64,000 bases of DNA from Podospora bellae-mahoneyi (GCF_035222275.1 NC_085883.1:3831078-3895077); one strand, 5' to 3'; shown: positions 22,203 to 35,351, counted from the first letter of the stretch. A program made the numbers and translations. The notes: a model not told the origin generated them from the letters alone.

Positions 22203-23310
22203 TGAGGAATCAGTTGTACGATCCGATGGGATTTCTTTTACTAAAATGAAAAAGAAAAGTATTATTAAAATCGCTATAACGAGCTGCACAGAATGGTATT
22301 AAGTGCATTATCGTACGAGCGGTGTGGAAATAGAAGTAAAAGAGGTAAAGTTAGGTATAAGTGTGCTAGTAATGCACGTATATAGTAGTGTGAGGTTATA
22401 TAAGGGAATAGTTTTTTATATAATCCGATAAGATTTTTCCTATTAAATTAAAAGAGAAAAGCATTATTAGAATTACTATAGCGAGCTATATAGAATAGTA
22501 TTAAGTATATTATCGTACGAGCTATATAGAAATGGAAGTAAAGATATGAAGGTGGGTGCTGGGGATGTACGTGTATAGTAGTGTAAGGTTATATAAGGGA
22601 ATAGTTTTTTATACGATCCGATAAGATTTTTCCTATTAAATTAAAAAAGAAAAGTATTACCGGAATTACTATAGTAAGCTGTATAGAATAGTATTAAGTA
22701 TATCGTCGTACGAGCTATATAGAAATGAAAGTAAAAGAGGTAAAGTTAGGTATAAGTATACTAGTAATACACGTGTATAGTAATATAAGGTTATATAAAG
22801 GAATAGTTTTTTATATGATCCGATAAGATTTTTCTTATTAAATTAAAAGAGAAAAGTATTATTGGAATTACTATTACGAGCTATATAAAATAGTATTAAG
22901 TATATTATCGTACGAGCGGTGTAGAAATGTAAGTAAAAGAGGTGAAGTTAGGTGCTAGTAATGCACGTATATAGTAGTATAAGGTTATATAAGGGAATAA
23001 TTTTTTATACGATCCGATAAGATTTTTCCTATTAACTTAAAAAGCAAAAATATTATTAGGATTACTATAACGAGTTACATAGAATAGTATTAAGTAAATT
23101 ATCGTATGAGCGGTAGGGAATTAAAAGTAAAAGATATAAAGTTAGATATAAGTATACTAGTAATATATATATATAGTAGTATAAGGTTATATAAAGAAAT
23201 AGTTTTTTATACGATCCGATAAGATTTCTTTTATTAAAATAAAAAAAAAAAGTATTATTAAAATTACTATAGTAAGCTATATAGAATAGTATTAAGTATA
23301 TCGTCGTACG
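22203..23310. repeat. ~200-bp tandem repeat, copy 2 (about 6 units, RIPped)
   Basis: The phrase TACGATCCGAT(A/G) recurs at roughly 195-205 bp from 22212 to 23215, with a second GTACG-containing phrase about 100 bp after each. This is the RIPped version of the repeat at 52523-54180. Confidence 0.8.
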
Positions 23311-23974
23311 AATATTATAGAAATCCAAATAATAAATAAAAATTATAAATTCGATTTTTATTACCGTACGACTTATTTAATTATCGGAATTACTAATAAC
23401 TATAAGCTCCTAGCTTCCTTCCACAGCTTATTTATTTCTTTCGTCTTCCCCTTCGGCTATAATACCCCTTTAAGTAACGGTAAAGAAACTATATTTACTA
23501 CTATAATCCTTCTACTTATAATTACTATAAGTATTACCTTAGTACTTATCCGTTATATAATAATCCTTAAACGGCCCCCTATTAGGCTTATTAGTATAAG
23601 TAGTATAAAGAGAAGTAACTACTAAACTACGGCTTTAGATTAAAACTATATTAAAGTAGCTCGGACAAGCTAGGACCTTAGCCCCTTTTACTTTATCGGA
23701 AATATATTTAATATTAGCCGATAGTAGGGCCGAAATTACTTACTATATTACCTATATATTTATTAATTTAAGTATTATCGTATAAAAAAAATATATATTT
23801 ATATTAATACAGAAGCTATTCATTAGCCTCCTAATATAAAGCTAGCTAGTATCGATAACTTCGTACGAGCTACGGGTACTAAGGACTAGAGCTATTTTAT
23901 ATATTAATTAAAAGTCGATTATTTTATACGATAGAAAAGTTTATTAGAAAAGGATTTTAATAAGAATTAAAGTC

Positions 23975-24745
23975 GCTATTATATAGCTAGCCTATTGAGG
24001 GATTTGGAAGAAAAGGTCTATACCCGGCAGTTACATATTACTACCTTCGTGCCTACGCAACTACCTTCGTGCTAAGCGTACCTACGTAACTACCTTCTTG
24101 CCAGGCGTGCCTTAACCATCGTACGGGACTGACGCCTTGATCGGAATAACACGGCTCTGTTATATAGCTAGCCTGTCGAGGGATTTAGAAGAAAAAGTCT
24201 GCACCCGGCAGCTACACGCTACTGCCTTCGTGTCCTGGCGTGCCTTAACTATCGTACGGGACAGACGCCCTGATCGGAATAACACAGCTCTGTTATATAG
24301 CTGGCCTGTCGAGGGATTTGGAAGAAAAGGTTTGTACCCGGCAGCCACACGCTACTGCCTTCGTGCCCACGCAATTGCCTTCTTGCCAGGCGTGCCTTGA
24401 CTATCGTACGGGACCGACGCCTTGATCGGAATAACACGGCTCTGTTGCACAGCTGGCCTGTCGAGGGATTTGGAAGAAAAGGTCTGTACCCGGCAGCTAT
24501 ACGCCACTACCTTCGTATCCTGGCGTGCCTTGACTATCGTACGGGACAGACGCCCTGATCGGAATAACACGGCTCTGTTGTATAGCTGGCCTGTCGAGGG
24601 ATTTGGAAGAAAAGGTCTATACCCGGCAGCCACACGTTACTACCTTCGTGCCCACGTAACTGCCTTCGTGCTAGGCGTGCCTACGCAACTGCCTTTGTGC
24701 CAGGCGTGCCCTAACCATCGTACGGGACCTAGACCCCGGTAACCG
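23975..24745. repeat. Second minisatellite, copy 2 (about 5 units)
   Basis: Units begin with CTCTGTTGTATAGCTGGCCTG-like text and contain CGAGGGATTTGGAAGAAAAGG, CCCGGCAGC, CTACCTTCGTG and CATCGTACGGGAC. Shorter GCCTTCGTGC...ACG blocks are repeated inside units, so unit length varies. Unusually for this copy, many GC-rich bases survive RIP here. Confidence 0.8.
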
Positions 24746-27700
24746 CACGCTACTGCCTTTATCCACTTACACGTGACCTACTCTACTCTTTAACGGGATA
24801 TCCTTCCTTAAAAAAACTTAATAATAAACTTTAATATTATAATATCTTATATCGTATATAACTATTATATTACGATTAATACTATACTAGAATAAAACCT
24901 TTTATTTATATTTTTTACTTTTAAATTCTTATTTATAAGAAATGTAAAGTAACTATTTTTATAAATAAAATACTTACTTATCTTTATACGTCCTATAAAA
25001 ATATTATAGCTATAGATAGATCGGATATCGTATAAAAGTATAATAATTTACTAACGGTCTTTCGAAAATAATAAAACCTAATAAACCTTATACTTCCTTC
25101 TACGGTAATTAACCTAATTTTAAAATTAAAGAAGCTTTTTTTTAATAGATTAAAGTGCAATACTTATGCCTATATCGTACGGACTAAGAGGGTAATATAG
25201 AAGTATTACCGTACGAGGTATAACTAAATTAACCCTAATATAAAAGGAGGAAATATTAAAGTAGCTTAATAATACTAAGAACTTTAAAAAATTAAAATAT
25301 ATTATTAACGTTTCTTTAAAAGCCGGTTAGTTACTAAATACTTTAAAATACGATTAACGGAGTTAATAGCCGGAAGTCCCGACCTTATATAATAAACCTA
25401 AAAACGAAAAAAGTAATTTATAGAATTTTATTATATAATTAACTCGACTCTTTAATAAATATTAATAATTATTATAGTAAATAAAGGTTAATTAATTTTA
25501 AATCTTTAATTAATTAAAATAAATTAAATATATTACTTTAGGTTTTTAAATTAATAAACTTTATATTATATAACCTTTTTTAACCTAAACGAAAGATAGT
25601 TAAACGGTAAGGATTTAATTACGTTTACGGTCCTTTAAAAAATTTAAAAAAGGATTAATTAAGTTACTATCGATATAATAGTAAAGTCGTTATCCGATAA
25701 AGTCGGTTACCCCGTTTTATTCGAGATTAATAAAAAAACGATCGACTAAAAGTTTAATAAACCTTTTAATAATAATAGCTTAGTCCCTCGTATAATATAA
25801 AAATATTTTTTTATTTAAAAAAAGATTTTTAAATATATTTATTATATATAAAGCTAGGATTAATAGGATCGATTACCGTATAAATTAAATATTAATTAAA
25901 TTAGAAGTTAAAAAATTATTATATAAATAATATAGGAGTTTTATTACGGTAATAATAAAGCTAAACGAAAGTTATTAAATTAAATACTTATTAATTTCTT
26001 TATTAAACTTTTAGATTATCCTTTCTTATAATTGTCGTACGAAAACGCCTTCCTTTCTACCTTAGCTACTATAGCCCTAAAAGATAATAAAAAGTAATAT
26101 ACCCTATCCGATTTTATATTACTTTTATTTATTATCGTTACTTTCGGTAAAGCCTTTATTATATAATATTTATTTTATAAATTTATTTAATTAAAAAAAG
26201 TAAGTAAAAAGCTTAATTTCTTTAATATTATTCGCTTTAAAGTCTCGAGGTTCTTAACTAGGATTTACTAAAGTAATTACCTTATATTAATAAATTAAAT
26301 TTTAAAGGTTCGTACGTATAGTATAATTATTAATAATTTTATAATATCCGAAAGTAAGTTTACGTTTAACGGTATTACTATTATATATTAAAATATTTTT
26401 ACTATTATTAATACCTTAGCCGAAATAATATATATTTTAATTAATAAAATTAATTATACGGTTTAAGACCTAACTTTCTTATTAATATCGGATATTCCTT
26501 TCTTAGAAATTTTTTAAAATAATTTAAAGGATAATATAAATTAGGATAAAATTAAATATTTTTTTTTTCCGATCCTAATAATATATACTTCCGGCGGCCT
26601 TAAAATTAAATCGTACGATATATTACCGAAAATCCTTCCTTTACTTAACTTTAATTAAAAGAAAAGGGCGACGGTTATATTTATTATATAACCGAGGCCT
26701 AGTTATACCTAAACCGGGTAAATAAATTCCGATCTTTCTTTTTTATTATAATATATTTATTATTAGGATTACTACCTCGAACGATAAAACTTTTAAATAT
26801 AAAGTTCTAAAATATACCGGTTAAAGGGTTTAAAAATATATTTATTTAGTATAGTATAATTATAATTATATTACGGTACTATAAAGGAATAAATTATATT
26901 AAATAATTAAAGGTTATTTACTATTATTTTTTAAGGAAGCTAAATATAAGCGTTATATAATACCTTTAATTTATTTACCCCTTTTACTTTAATTTATAAT
27001 ATTAGTTTAACGGAACCTTTATTTTTATTTTATTTTTTTAAAATATAAAATTCGTATAGTTATTTAAAAATATCGAGTTTAAAGGTACCGGCCTAACTAT
27101 ATCCTTTAGTAATTTAAGAAACTAATAGTTATTTAATAAAATTAACCGGGCCCTTTTATTATATATAAAACGTTATTTTAAATTTAAAATTAATATTCGG
27201 CCCTAATATTATATTATTATAAATATTATTTACTAATTTTTTATTTATTTTATTTTAAAAAGTTTATTAAAAAATAAAATAATATTATTATCCGATAATT
27301 ACGACGCATTTAATTTTAGTTACGATAAGGATAACGAAATTAAAGGCTTTAATCCTATAATTATAGCTTAAATTAACTATTCGGAAAGGGTTATTAGGAT
27401 AGTATATATTAAATATATTAATTAAGGAAGGTTAAGGTATACTATATAATAATAGCGGTTTATAAAACTTAATTAATTATAATATTAGCTATTTACCTTT
27501 AACTCGGACGATACTTTAACGCTTTAATAAATTAAAACTAACTTCTTTTAAAATTAACGTTATATTATACGATAGGAACGACTTTAATATTTAATTAACT
27601 TTAATATTAAGGGCCGTTTCCGTTAAATATTTAATAACCTTAATATTAATTTTAAAAGTAATTAGCGTAAGGTATTAACTTTTATTATATAAGGGTTTAA

Positions 27701-28103
27701 CCTAATCCTTTATATTACCGGAATAGGAAGTAAAAAAAGTATTATTTTTTTATTCTTAGCTTATTATACGAAAAATAAAATTATTATTATTATTTTCTTT
27801 TTTATAATACTATAAAAAAATATAGTTTAGCGTTATAAAAGACTAAAGATTAATTATATAATTTAAAGCTTTAAAGAGGTTTCGGTTAATTAAATTATTT
27901 TTATAACGCTAAAGGCCTTTTATATTTAAACGTTTAAGACCTTCGTTAATAAACTTAACGTACGATAATAGCTTAACCGGATTATCTTTAACGAGTATTA
28001 TACTATTTTAAACTCGCCGTACGAATTTCGATTATTCCTCTGGCAAATCGGCTAATATATAACTTTAATCGGAATATAATTAGTCTTCCTAATAACTACC
28101 CTC

Positions 28104-28502
28104 TGTCACGGTTTTGGGAGACAGTGGGGCACACCGGACCAATCAGGGCTGGACCGGGCGATCGAGCGGGGCTCACGGTCCAGTAGGACGGAACGGACCA
28201 ATAAGGTGGGGACCGGGGACCGTGGTGGGTCTCACGGTCCACGGTCCAGTATCGGCCAATCCGGAGAGGACCGAGGACCGTCTGTAAACCAACGGTCCAC
28301 GGTCCCCTGATCTATATATACGGAGGAACTGGCCGGTATAGATAGATAGTTCTGTAGTATGCAATTCAATTATATTCACGGCATCTAGTGTTTACACTGA
28401 GATATCTTGTCGTATATTGTCTAGCTATACCGAACCAGGATTATTTAGAAGTAGCCTTTAACCGGTATCCCTTTTAGAGGTTCTAGATAGGGGTTCGTTA
28501 TA
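28104..28502 (+). repeat. 5' LTR of element A
   Basis: 399 bp. The first ~220 bp are GC-rich and lightly mutated, with about a dozen GGACC/GGTCC pentamers. It matches the 3' LTR with scattered RIP-type differences. Confidence 0.92.
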
Positions 28503-28559
28503 CGTTATATACTTACTTTAACTTTATTATAGATAAATTAAAGGCGTTTTTTTACTATT

Positions 28560-29760
28560 ATAGCCGGACCTAAGAACGTTTAAATAAAAGGCGTCCTACC
28601 TAGCTTAAATAGTAAGGGACCTACTACTATTAATACTTGACTTACCGTAAAGTAAGTAATGTAGCGTTTTAAAGAATTTAAGGACGAAGCTTAGTAGACT
28701 CGGGAGTAAATTATTATTATATTAACCTTACTTAAAGTAGCATTTAAGTTCCTAATACTAGAGTATTATAAAGGAGGAAAGGTAGAGCTTAAAGGGTTTT
28801 TAATTTAGCTTAAAACCTATTTTCGTTAATACTTAAATTAATTTACTAACGAAAAGTCGAAAGTTATTTTCGCGGCTATTAGACTTAAGGATAGGGCTCT
28901 TACGTAGTTCGAGCCTATCTTCGATAATTATTACGAGGAGGAACCGTCCGATTAAAAGAAGATTACTATAGAATATTTCGAGAGTTACTATATTTTTAAG
29001 ACTAAGCTTAAAGAGGTATTTAGGGAGTACGATAAGGTAAGGCGCGCGTAGGAAAGGCTTATAAACCTACGTTAAACGCGTTTAGCAGTTAATTATACGA
29101 CTTTATTTAAGATCGATAACCTATATAGTATTATTAATAATAAAGGATTAATATAGTTTTTTTATAATAGCCTTAAGGAAAAGGTAAAAAATAAATTATA
29201 TAAAGAATTAAGGCTTAATACTATCGATAAGTATATTATTATAGCTATACGGATCGACGATCGGCAGTATTAGCGTCGTACGGAGAAGAAGGGTAATAAT
29301 AGAGGTTATTACGGTAATAAAAGGTACTTTAGTAATAACCGCTTTAATAATAAACGTAAGAGACGATACTTTAGTATTAATTATTCCGGTACTATGTATT
29401 TAGGATTAATAAATATCGATACTATATAGTAATAAAGGTTATAAAGCCGGGGCTAAGGTAGGGATAACTTTAAATATTTTAATTATAGTAAAGTAAAATA
29501 TTTTAAAAAGGATTATAAGGTACTTAAGTAACTCGGCTAAAGGAAGGAAATCGTAGCTATTACTATATTAAAGGAACCGAAGATTATAAAGGTAATAACT
29601 ATTAGGTATTAATAAAGCGGAGTAGTAAAATTAAAGGGAAACTTTAATTAATACGCTAAATAATAGAAAATAGAGTTTTAGGAGTTACAGAAAGTAATAG
29701 AAAGGCTAAAGGCGGAGCACGAGGAAAAAGATCTTTAAATATAAGTATTATAGGATTAAC
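28560..29760 (+). pseudogene. gag: Decayed gag region of element A
   Basis: Frame fragments interrupted by TAG/TAA. At 29472-29519 the translation reads KYFNYSKVKYFKKDYK. This is a CCHC knuckle (C-x2-C-x4-H-x4-C) in which all three cysteines and the histidine have become tyrosine, exactly what G-to-A (TGT to TAT) and C-to-T (CAT to TAT) changes give. Gag would form the particle and bind RNA. Limits are approximate. Confidence 0.75.
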
Positions 29761-30779
29761 TAGTACGGATTACTACGGAAATTACTATAAAAGTCGCTAA
29801 AGGTAATAGTCCTATATAAAGACTTATTAAGTAAACGATACCGGAGAAGCAGTACGGTAAGTATAGAGTTACTATCTTATAGGATATATCGTGGCCTATA
29901 AAGCTTATATATAAAAGCTAGGAAGAGTATTAGAAGGGCAAGAAAGTTATTAATATTAGGATTACGAAGATACTAAAAGATATATTAATACCTATATAGT
30001 ATATACCCTATAAGGGAAATACGGTATAACTTTACTTTAGGTATCCGGAATATTAAAAAGTATTTTAGTTCTAATATATTATATATAAATATATAAAGTA
30101 CTATTAGAGTAAGATACTATACGGCTATTGGCCGGTACGTAAAGTAAGTAAGGAAGGTAAGCTATAGTTAGTTAAAAAAACTATAGTTAGGTAGGAAAAG
30201 GCCTAGTAGGAAGACCTAAACAATTACTTCTTATAGAAAATTCAAGACCCGATTAAACTAAAGGATAGCCTTTAAGTTATATAGATCGTACTAAGGTATA
30301 CGAGATACTACGCCGAGTACGTAAAAGGTTAGAATATAGACGATAGCGTACGCTCTTTAAAGGAAGTGGTACTAGGATAGTATTTAAGCCCAGACTATAC
30401 TATATATTTGTGGGAGAAGGTTAAGCGATATTACTAAAATAAGACGCGTAAGATTAAATAGAAAAACCGCTATCGGATAAAAATACGAGAAAATATTAAA
30501 GAAATAAAAGACGGAAGGTAGGAAAAAGCTAGGCGGATATAGTTAAAAGATTTTATATTATTAATTAACCCGGAGTAAGAAAATACTTTTAAACGATATA
30601 ACCGCTTAGGAAACGACTCGCGGCCTTTCGCGGGGGCCGTTAACCTTTAACGGATTACGAATAGTATTTTCGAAAGTATTAACGTAAAGTAAAAGTATAG
30701 AATAACGATTTAGGACTTATTAGCGAAGTCGCTATTATATAGGAAGAAAGTAAAAGAAATAAACGCCTCTAGATTATTA

Positions 30780-33700
30780 CATAATAAAGGAATCTCTAGG
30801 CAATAATATTAATAGACGGAGGTACGGAGATAAACCTAATTTCACTATAGTTTATATACTAAGCCCGGATACTATAGAAGAAAAAGAAGGAATAGATCGT
30901 TATATAAGGATCATTTCGTACGTAAAAGGTCTATAGGGAGATATTACCCCTGGACATTATAGTCGAAAGAAAAATAATTTTAATTATATTCGATATTATA
31001 AATATAGGACCCTCGAAAGATATAATCCTAAAGTAACTATAGTATAAAGACTATAACTTAGATATCGATTAGAGGGACGGTAGTTACTTACGACTAAAAG
31101 AACTTTAGAAGTATTTAGCTAACGATAGGAGATTAGGGGCACGTACGGAACAGAGTATAAAATAAGTACCCTCCATAGTACTACCGTAAGGAGCTTAAGA
31201 AATAATAGTATATTTTATCGATATAAGCGGTAAGATCGAAGAAATAGGGTTAACGACGTTAGTAAAGATATTAGAGGTTAATAAATATATTTATTATAAT
31301 AATATAAAAAAGGGTAAGAAAAAAGTAGTACCGGTGGAATATCGAAGATATTTAGCCTTTACGGCTAAGTATTTAAAAGGGCTTTTAAAGCGAGAGCCGT
31401 AAGACTACGAAATTAAATTAAAAAAGGGAATTAAATTACGGCTATTTAAAGTATATTATATTAACGATAAATAGAGTAAGGAATTACGGAAGTACTTAAA
31501 TAAAAATTTAAAGAAAGGTTATATTAGGGAGTCTATATTGCTAATAGGATACTTTATTTTCTTTATACCGAAGAAAAATAGTAACTTATAATTATATATA
31601 AATTACCGGTAATTAAATAACGAGACGGTAAAAAATAATTACCCGCTATCGTTAATATTTAAATTATAAAGTTAACTAGTAGGGGCGCGATACTTTATAT
31701 ACTTAAATATGCCTATCGGATACGCCTATATATAGATTAAAGAAGGAGATGAATAGAAAATAGCGTTTCGTACGCCCTATAGTTATTTCGAGTATCTCGT
31801 AATACTATTTAGGTTAATTAATATACCCGCGATATTTTAATCTCTTATTAACTATACGATACGGAAATACCTCGATAAAATAATAGTATATTATCTTAAC
31901 GACGTTCTTATTTACTTACGTACTTTAGAAAAGTATAAACGGTACGTATAAAAGATATTCGACGCGCTATACGGAGCCGGATTCTTAATTAATAAAGAGA
32001 AAAGTAAGTTTTATATATAAAAAATAGTATATTTAAAATATTTAATATTACTAAATAAGGTTCGTATAGAACTTAAGAAAATTATAGTAATTAAAGATTA
32101 GCTTACGCCGTAATTATAAATATACGTTAAAGAATTTTTAGGGTTTACGAACTTCTACCGGATATTTATTCGAAGGTACGTAGGTATTGCGAGGCTTCTT
32201 AATTATTTAACTAAAAAAGACGTAGAGTTCCGGTGGGGGTAAGAAGAAAAGTAAGCCTTTTAGGAGCTAAAAGAGGTTATTTTAAAGGACCCGGTATTTA
32301 AATTACTAAACCTTAATTAATTATTTAAGGTCGAGGTAAATATATTAAACTATACGATCGGTAAGTAATTAGGATAGTAAAATAACGATAGTAAGTTATA
32401 CCCGGTAGCCTTTTTTTCGAAGAAGCTTAAGGGAATACGTTAAAATTATTTAATTTATAATAAAAAGTTATTCGCTATTATTAAAGCGTTCGAAAAGTAA
32501 AGGCTATACCTTAATAATATTAAGTATAAAGTATAGGTCTATATAGATTATAAAAATCTATAATACTTTACTATTACGAAGGTCCTTAACGCGCGGTAAA
32601 TACGATAATTAAAGTTTCTTTCGGAATTTAACTTTTAAATTAATTATAAAAAAGGATTAGAAAATACTAAAGTAAACGTACTTAGTAGGCGTACCGACTA
32701 CTATAAGGATATACCTAGGGAATTATTATTATTACTTAAAGAGGCGCTTAATAGTACTCTTAAGTATCTACTATAGCCGTAGATAGAGTATTACGTAGTA
32801 TATCGGGAAAAGGCTACTTCTAGCAAATACTAAGGGAAGTTAGGTACCGATATTATAGAGTAATACTAGCAGGAAGAGCTGGAGCTATAGGGCATTTAGA
32901 AAGATAGTTAGAGAAGGCTGTAGTATAAGAATCGGGCGTACGTAAAGCTAGGTAACCGGACGATACTAGTGATGGATATTTATATATCGAAGTTCGGAGG
33001 ATATATAGGTATCGCTAAGATTATAGAAAAGATTAAATAATACTTTAACTAGCCGAGGATTAAGGATAATATTAAGGAAGTTATTTAGTTATACTATACG
33101 TGCGAGAGAACGAAAGTTACGAGGTATAAGCTTTACGGATTTCTAGAGCTATTATTAGTAGCGGAGCGGCTATAAAGTTTAATTATTATAGACTTTATTA
33201 CTAAATTACTAAAGTTTAAAGATACGGTAACCGGCGTTAAGTACGATAGTATATTAACGGTAATCGATAGGCTTATTAAGTAAATATATTTCTTACTATA
33301 TAAAAAGACCTGGTCGGTAGAGTAACTGACGGACGTAGTACTATAGTATATTATAGTAATATATATATAGCTAAAGGAGTTTATTACGGATCGCGATACT
33401 AAGTTCGTATCGAAATTTTAAAGAGCGTTAAAAACGAGGCTGGGAATAGTAAGTAAGGCGTTATTAGCCTACTACCCTTAGACAGACGGTTAGACGGAGC
33501 GGCTTAATTAGATCGTGGAATAATACCTACGGAATTACATTAATTTCGAGCAGGACGATTGGGTTAAACTATTACTTACGGTATAGCTAGCGTATAATAT
33601 ATCGTTAACGGAGACCACGAAAGTTATACCTTTCTTCGCGAATTTCGGCTACGAGGTAGACCTACGGCAAGGGCCTACCGTTGAGGTGCCCAGGGCCGGG

Positions 33701-34230
33701 GTTAAGGCAGATAAGATATATATACTCCACGGCAAGCTTAAGTAAGAACTGGAGTTTGTAAGGGAAAAGATACGGAAATACTATAATATTAAAAGGCTCG
33801 AGGGACTTTACTTAAAGGAGGGAGATATAGTATTCCTTTCCACACGTAATTTACGTACTAAAAGACCTAGTAAGAAGCTAGACTATAGACGAGTAGGCCC
33901 GTTCAAGGTTAAAAGGAAGATATCGGAGACGGCATTCGAACTGGAGCTACCCCGTACAATACGTCTACGATCACATACCTTTCACATCTCACTTCTGGAG
34001 CCCGCACTACCAGCAAGTAAGGCCAATATATAGGCCGTGGCGGAGGACGAAAAAGAGGAGTACGATGTGGAAGAGATACTGGATTTACGGTTTAATAGAG
34101 GCTAATTGGAGTATTTGGTTAGTTAGTTAGGATATCCGGCTATAGACAACTCGTGGGAGCCACAGGCACACCTTAACTGCCTAAAGAAGCTAAAAGAATT
34201 CCACTAGCGATATCTAGACCGGCCAAAACC
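30780..34230 (+). pseudogene. pol: Decayed pol region of element A (PR-RT-RH-IN-chromodomain)
   Basis: The protease motif reads IILIDGGTEINLIS at 30803-30844. The reverse transcriptase catalytic box reads YYLNDVLIY near 31892 (YLDD with one Asp changed to Asn by G-to-A). RNase H text lies at 32400-32560. The integrase zinc and core region runs over about 33050-33600. A C-terminal chromodomain (LEYLVS.LGYP...NSWEP) is at 34105-34170. In-frame TAG/TAA codons are scattered throughout. Limits are approximate. Confidence 0.8.
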
Positions 34231-34292
34231 TAAATAGGTAAAAATAGATCCGGGCGTAAGAGGACCCGACCGGGCCCTCTTGAGCCTGGAAG

Positions 34293-34362
34293 AACCTTAG
34301 TAGGAGTCGAACCTGCGCCTCCGATAGGGTAGTCGGCGTACTACACGCTATACTACAAGGTT
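34293..34362 (-). other. tRNA-like sequence 1 in element A
   Basis: 70 nt on the minus strand with a 7-bp acceptor stem (AACCTTG with TAAGGTT, one wobble), a D-arm-like GTAGTATAGCGTG and a B-box-like GGTTCGACTCC. The anticodon arm does not fold as a proper 5-bp stem, so I do not call a functional tRNA or an anticodon. It lies between the end of pol and the 3' LTR. Confidence 0.6.
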
Positions 34363-34492
34363 AGAAGGTAGGAAGGAATCCAGGCTTAACTAGTATTATA
34401 CACCCCCACCACCGCAAGAAGACGTACCACCGGCGGACGACAAAAAGCTGGCCTTGGCTTACAGCCAGATGGCTATGAGATAAAGCTAGGAG

Positions 34493-34562
34493 AACCTCGG
34501 TAGGATTCGAACCTGCGCCTCCGGCAGAGTAGTCGGCGTGCTACACGCTACACCACGAGGTT
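34493..34562 (-). other. tRNA-like sequence 2 in element A
   Basis: The same 70-nt sequence, exactly 200 bp further on and less mutated. The acceptor stem AACCTCG/CGAGGTT is perfect, the A-box-like TGGTGTAGCGTG and the B box GGTTCGAATCC are intact. The anticodon stem is again imperfect (CCGA against CCGG around CTACTCTG). Differences from sequence 1 are RIP-type. Confidence 0.6.
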
Positions 34563-34614
34563 GGAAGGTGTGAGGAAGACCAAATACAAGTAGCGCCACG
34601 CGCCTCAACCGCCT

Positions 34615-35330
34615 TAGGAGGTGGAAGGCGTGCCACTGGCGGCATCCTGGGCGGTCAGGAAGGAAGGACCGGCCGTACTAGGGTCGAAGGAAAGGTTAGA
34701 AGGCCAGTCAAGGCCTACGGAGGGATCTAGGGCTTGAGGAGTCCAGAGGGCGGCATCCTGCGCGGCGATAGGCTGCGCAGAGGCACCCGGGGAACCAGAG
34801 GGCGGCACGGCGGACTGTGCCACCCGGGCATCCTCCTCCTGGATATCCCGCGCGAAAAGACGCTCCTTACGGTTACGGAGAGAGCAGCGTGTTCGTTTTA
34901 CCCGGATTAGCTTAGTAGTTAATTACGAGAGTTAGTCTTTAAGCTTTTACTTTTTACGCTTAAGTTTATCCTACTCTTTTATCGCTCGGGTTACTATTGA
35001 GCGGTCAATTACGGCACAGGAAGAAGAGGGGGATATACCCACGAGCGGAACTAACGTCAGAACCGTTATACGGAATCTTACGGCGTACGCACTCAGCGCA
35101 TCGTGAAGATCCAGGGGCTATAATATATGAGCGTTTTAAGGTAAAATAGGTAGAGTACGGTATAACGGAAGAACCATAGCGGAAAATTCGCGAGGCGAGG
35201 GCAGCGGATTAGTTAGTCTTACGATAACGTTTCTGCACGCGGTTAAATATAGTAAAGATAAAGGAAAGGTAAGGAGGAAAAGACTTACGGTATTATTAGT
35301 AGTGGAAAAAGACTAAGCCGCAGGGGCTTC
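34615..35330 (-). pseudogene. Antisense coding region of element A (cysteine-rich head, coiled coil, Pro/Ser-rich tail)
   Basis: On the strand opposite to pol, between pol and the 3' LTR, a decayed frame reads RCAECVRRKIPYNG (near 35100). After that comes a charged helical stretch (IVTRAIKE.DKLKRKK...RNRKERLFARDIQEEDARV) in which the stops stand where Gln codons are expected. A tail VAQSAVPPSGSPGASAQP...GTPSTS ends at about 34620. The last 69 codons are still open. The same sequence in the same relation to pol exists in element B. The RxRRCAxCVRRK-like head followed by a coiled coil suggests a small nucleic-acid-binding protein; this is inference. Confidence 0.6.
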
Positions 35331-35351
35331 GGCCTGGGAGGGGGAGTATTA

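Larger units (their letters stand above)
22111..28103 (+). pseudogene. Helicase element copy 2, RIPped, segment 1 (5' part)
   Basis: It starts with the unit boundary (palindrome 22126-22142), then the 200-bp tandem repeats, the second minisatellite and the helicase gene (from about 24890) up to the equivalent of position 58977 in copy 4. CpA and TpG are almost absent and every helicase frame is full of stop codons. The segment ends exactly at CCCTC (28099-28103), the target duplication of retrotransposon A. The element resumes at 35751. Confidence 0.88.

Noticed and set aside
23065-23328. 87-codon Tyr/Leu-rich minus-strand frame in AT-rich DNA
   Set aside because: Composition artefact of RIPped repeat; the unmutated counterpart in copy 4 has no conserved protein.
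28173-28379. Repeated ~68-codon minus-strand frame (ending PGPHLIGPFRPTGP) found in the LTRs
   Set aside because: It is present only because the LTRs are repeated and GC-rich; no sign of coding selection or a known product.
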